Of a DNA stretch of 64,000 bases, positions 62,251-64,000 are shown in pieces. Below the pieces are notes generated by a model that searched no databases, had not been told where the DNA came from, and saw only the letters and a list, made by a program, of their open reading frames with translations. The position numbers and the translations under genes are program-made. How positions within the stretch are numbered: position 1 is the first letter of the stretch; the number at the start of each line of letters is the position of its first letter. Where the stretch lies: contig CAJTKK010000001.1 in the NCBI GenBank assembly GCA_910576535.1, positions 248,001 through 312,000 of the forward strand. The letters are read 5' to 3'. Source of the DNA: an uncultured Lachnospiraceae bacterium. Lineage in GTDB: Bacteria; Bacillota; Clostridia; Lachnospirales; Lachnospiraceae.

Positions 62251-62706
62251 TCAGTCTATCATTTCCGCTTCCACAATTTCCTTTACCGGAATTTCTGTCC
62301 CATCTTGCATTTGCAAAATATTCCTATACAGATCCATCCTCTTTACATGGCCCTCCACTGTCACATATTTCCCGCCGTCCTTTTTACTGTCCGGCAGGAA
62401 ATACGTAATTGCAATTTTAGGGTGTTCCTTGACCCGTTCCCTGATCTCCCGCATTTTTCCGTCCAGAATCTCTTTTTCATCCTCGTCCAACTCCCGCTTT
62501 GCCTCTGTCAACCGCCCGGTTTCCTTGATGGACTCTTCATATCCGGTAAGAGCCGCAAAAGGGGAAAACTGTGCCGCACGCTCCGTTCTGGGCATAGGCG
62601 GGTGAGCCGTGGAAACATGATGAGGCAAATGAATAATATCGTCATAACAGCTTCTTACATTTGAATTAAGGTTGTCACCGCCCTCCCGGTACACATTGCT
62701 TACCAT
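62251..62706 (-). CDS. YolD-like protein
   Basis: A 151-residue protein. MPRTERAAQFSPFAALTGYEE near residue 40 and the later IAITYFLPDSKKDGGKYVTVEGHVKRMD match the YolD-like family, encoded beside Y-family polymerases (UvrX/YqjW) in Firmicutes. It starts 17 bp after the polymerase stop. Probably part of the damage response. Confidence 0.85.
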   Translation of the reverse strand: MVSNVYREGGDNLNSNVRSCYDDIIHLPHHVSTAHPPMPRTERAAQFSPFAALTGYEESIKETGRLTEAKRELDEDEKEILDGKMREIRERVKEHPKIAITYFLPDSKKDGGKYVTVEGHVKRMDLYRNILQMQDGTEIPVKEIVEAEMID

Positions 62707-62723
62707 TGTTTCCTCCTTCCAGC

Positions 62724-64000
62724 CTATGCCCTATGTCCGCCAATCTGCCTGTTCCTTTCCGTAGCCATCGCTCCGTCTTCTAAGTTCATACCTTTTAAAA
62801 TTGCATTCTTCCCAAATTTCTTTTTAATATCCAGCATAGCTTTCTGCATCCTCCTCTCCCTCTCCAGCGCTTCCTCTTCTTCCTCATTTTGCTTCTGCAG
62901 CGCTTCATAATCGGTAAAAAGATCAAGCTGCTCAAACACAACGCTTTCTACGGCCTCGCTTTCCCGCACTACATGATTTGCCGCTACGCTTACTCTTCTA
63001 ACCAGCAAATTTTTATCCACAATACAGTCATACAATTCCGTAACAGCATCCATAATCAGCTTTGTGGAAGAAGTCCGGCGTTTCAGATTTACCGTCCCAT
63101 GGGCATGTTTCGGAACTTTGCGTCCATAATGGTCTACGGTAACAGGACCTTGATATTTTTTCTTAATCTCCGGATTTGTCAGGTTTTCTATATCGTATCC
63201 CACCGTCAACACAATCTGATCCGTCAAAAGCCCTTTTTCCACTAAGTCAAGGACAAGCCCATCTGTCATCTCCCTCACAATGAGCTTTCCTTTTGCAAAA
63301 TCATAGGGACATTGGAGCACTTGTCCGGAACCTAAGCTATTGCTTTCCGGCTGATACGATTTTACGTCGTCCATCGTACACGGCTCCCATCCCCAGGCAT
63401 GGTCAATAAGAAGCTCTGCATTTATGCCAAACATTTTATATAATAATTCTTCATTATGAAAATCCATCGGCTTCCCAACGGAACATCTTGCAATATCTCC
63501 CATCGTAAAAATCCCGGCTTCCTCTAATTTTCTGGCATATCCTCTTCCCACACGCCAGAAATCAGTAATCGGCCGATGACTCCATAAAAGCCTCCGGTAT
63601 TCCATCTCATCTAATTCTGCAATGCACACGCCGTCCTGATCCGGCTCCACATGTTTTGCCACAATATCCATGGCCACTTTACAAAGATAGAGATTCGTAC
63701 CGATGCCTGCGGCAGCCGTAATCCCGGTTTCCTCCCATACCTTTTGAATCATCTTTTTCGCCAGTTCCCGTGCATTCATCCGGTAAGCGTCCAAATAGCA
63801 TGTTACATCTATAAAGACTTCGTCTATGGAATATACATGAATATCCTCCGGGGCGGCAAACTGCAGATAAACGTTGTAAATCCTCGTACTATATTCCATA
63901 TAAAGAGCCATTCTGGGCGGGGCGGTAATATAAGAAACAGCAAGCCCCGGCATTGCCTTTAATTCCGCACTGCTGCAGGAAGATCCTGTCAGTACATGGC
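62724..64000 (-). CDS. Y-family DNA polymerase (DinB/UmuC), truncated by window edge
   Basis: At least 425 codons; the frame stays open to base 64000, so the N-terminus lies outside the window and the ATG at 63953 is internal. Visible: VYSIDEVFIDVT with catalytic SIDE, AAGIGTNLYLCKVAMDIVAKH, the helix-hairpin-helix thumb (DFWRVGRGYARKLEEAGIFTMGDIA) and a little-finger domain. Translesion synthesis polymerase of the UvrX/YqjW type, with YolD following. Confidence 0.92.
   Translation of the reverse strand, partial: HVLTGSSCSSAELKAMPGLAVSYITAPPRMALYMEYSTRIYNVYLQFAAPEDIHVYSIDEVFIDVTCYLDAYRMNARELAKKMIQKVWEETGITAAAGIGTNLYLCKVAMDIVAKHVEPDQDGVCIAELDEMEYRRLLWSHRPITDFWRVGRGYARKLEEAGIFTMGDIARCSVGKPMDFHNEELLYKMFGINAELLIDHAWGWEPCTMDDVKSYQPESNSLGSGQVLQCPYDFAKGKLIVREMTDGLVLDLVEKGLLTDQIVLTVGYDIENLTNPEIKKKYQGPVTVDHYGRKVPKHAHGTVNLKRRTSSTKLIMDAVTELYDCIVDKNLLVRRVSVAANHVVRESEAVESVVFEQLDLFTDYEALQKQNEEEEEALERERRMQKAMLDIKKKFGKNAILKGMNLEDGAMATERNRQIGGHRA

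Overview
The window reads as chromosomal DNA of a low-to-mid GC Gram-positive anaerobe, most likely a Lachnospiraceae-type Clostridium. The signs are type III glutamine synthetase, a SirTM/zinc-macrodomain pair, DUF6465 and YjfB proteins, a tetrahydrofolate riboswitch before folT, the hrcA-grpE-dnaK-dnaJ order with a CIRCE operator, strong GGAGG ribosome sites and several TTG starts. No plasmid or phage backbone, CRISPR array or rRNA was seen.

Layout. 0-10 kb: a cell-division block (CdaR-like regulator, ftsE, ftsX, M23 hydrolase), a TagA-like glycosyltransferase, YjfB, a CPBP protease with an HPr-like protein, cvfB with an acyl-ACP thioesterase, tRNA-Gln and a cysteine synthase. 10-18 kb is accessory: gene remnants, an HxlR regulator divergent from an NAD(P)-binding oxidoreductase, a macrodomain/SirTM ADP-ribosylation pair, a sigma factor fused to a membrane-anchored RsiV-like domain, an unknown membrane protein, and about 1.3 kb of degraded genes including a DNA C5-methyltransferase scrap. 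18-34 kb is housekeeping: glnN with a leader terminator, then ireB-ruvX-DUF1292-fur-rnj-ylbF-mltG-like-trmR-U32, mtaB, an HPr-like gene, and prmA-rsmE-cysteine desulfurase-thiI headed by riboswitch-controlled folT. 34-47 kb: a DUF3048 lipoprotein, the heat-shock operon, DUF6465, uppP, patatin, aminotransferase and a chemoreceptor. 47-64 kb: mgtC, a glycerol catabolism operon, lgt, a self-regulated GntR/ABC operon, hemerythrin, an acetyltransferase, a hybrid histidine kinase, an aldo/keto reductase, a DUF362 protein and a YolD/Y-family polymerase pair that runs off the right edge.

How the genes work together. tRNA modification genes are frequent (mtaB, thiI with its sulfur donor, trmR with a U32 protein). 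Envelope genes recur (ftsEX with its hydrolase, mltG-like, uppP, lgt). The accessory island combines redox-type regulation, NAD chemistry and a tethered sigma factor. A family of terminator-like repeats of up to about 85 bp occurs at five intergenic places. The most noteworthy items are the sigma-sensor fusion, the macrodomain/SirTM pair without its usual lipoyl partners nearby, the dispersed terminator repeat, the glnN attenuator and the layered control of folT.
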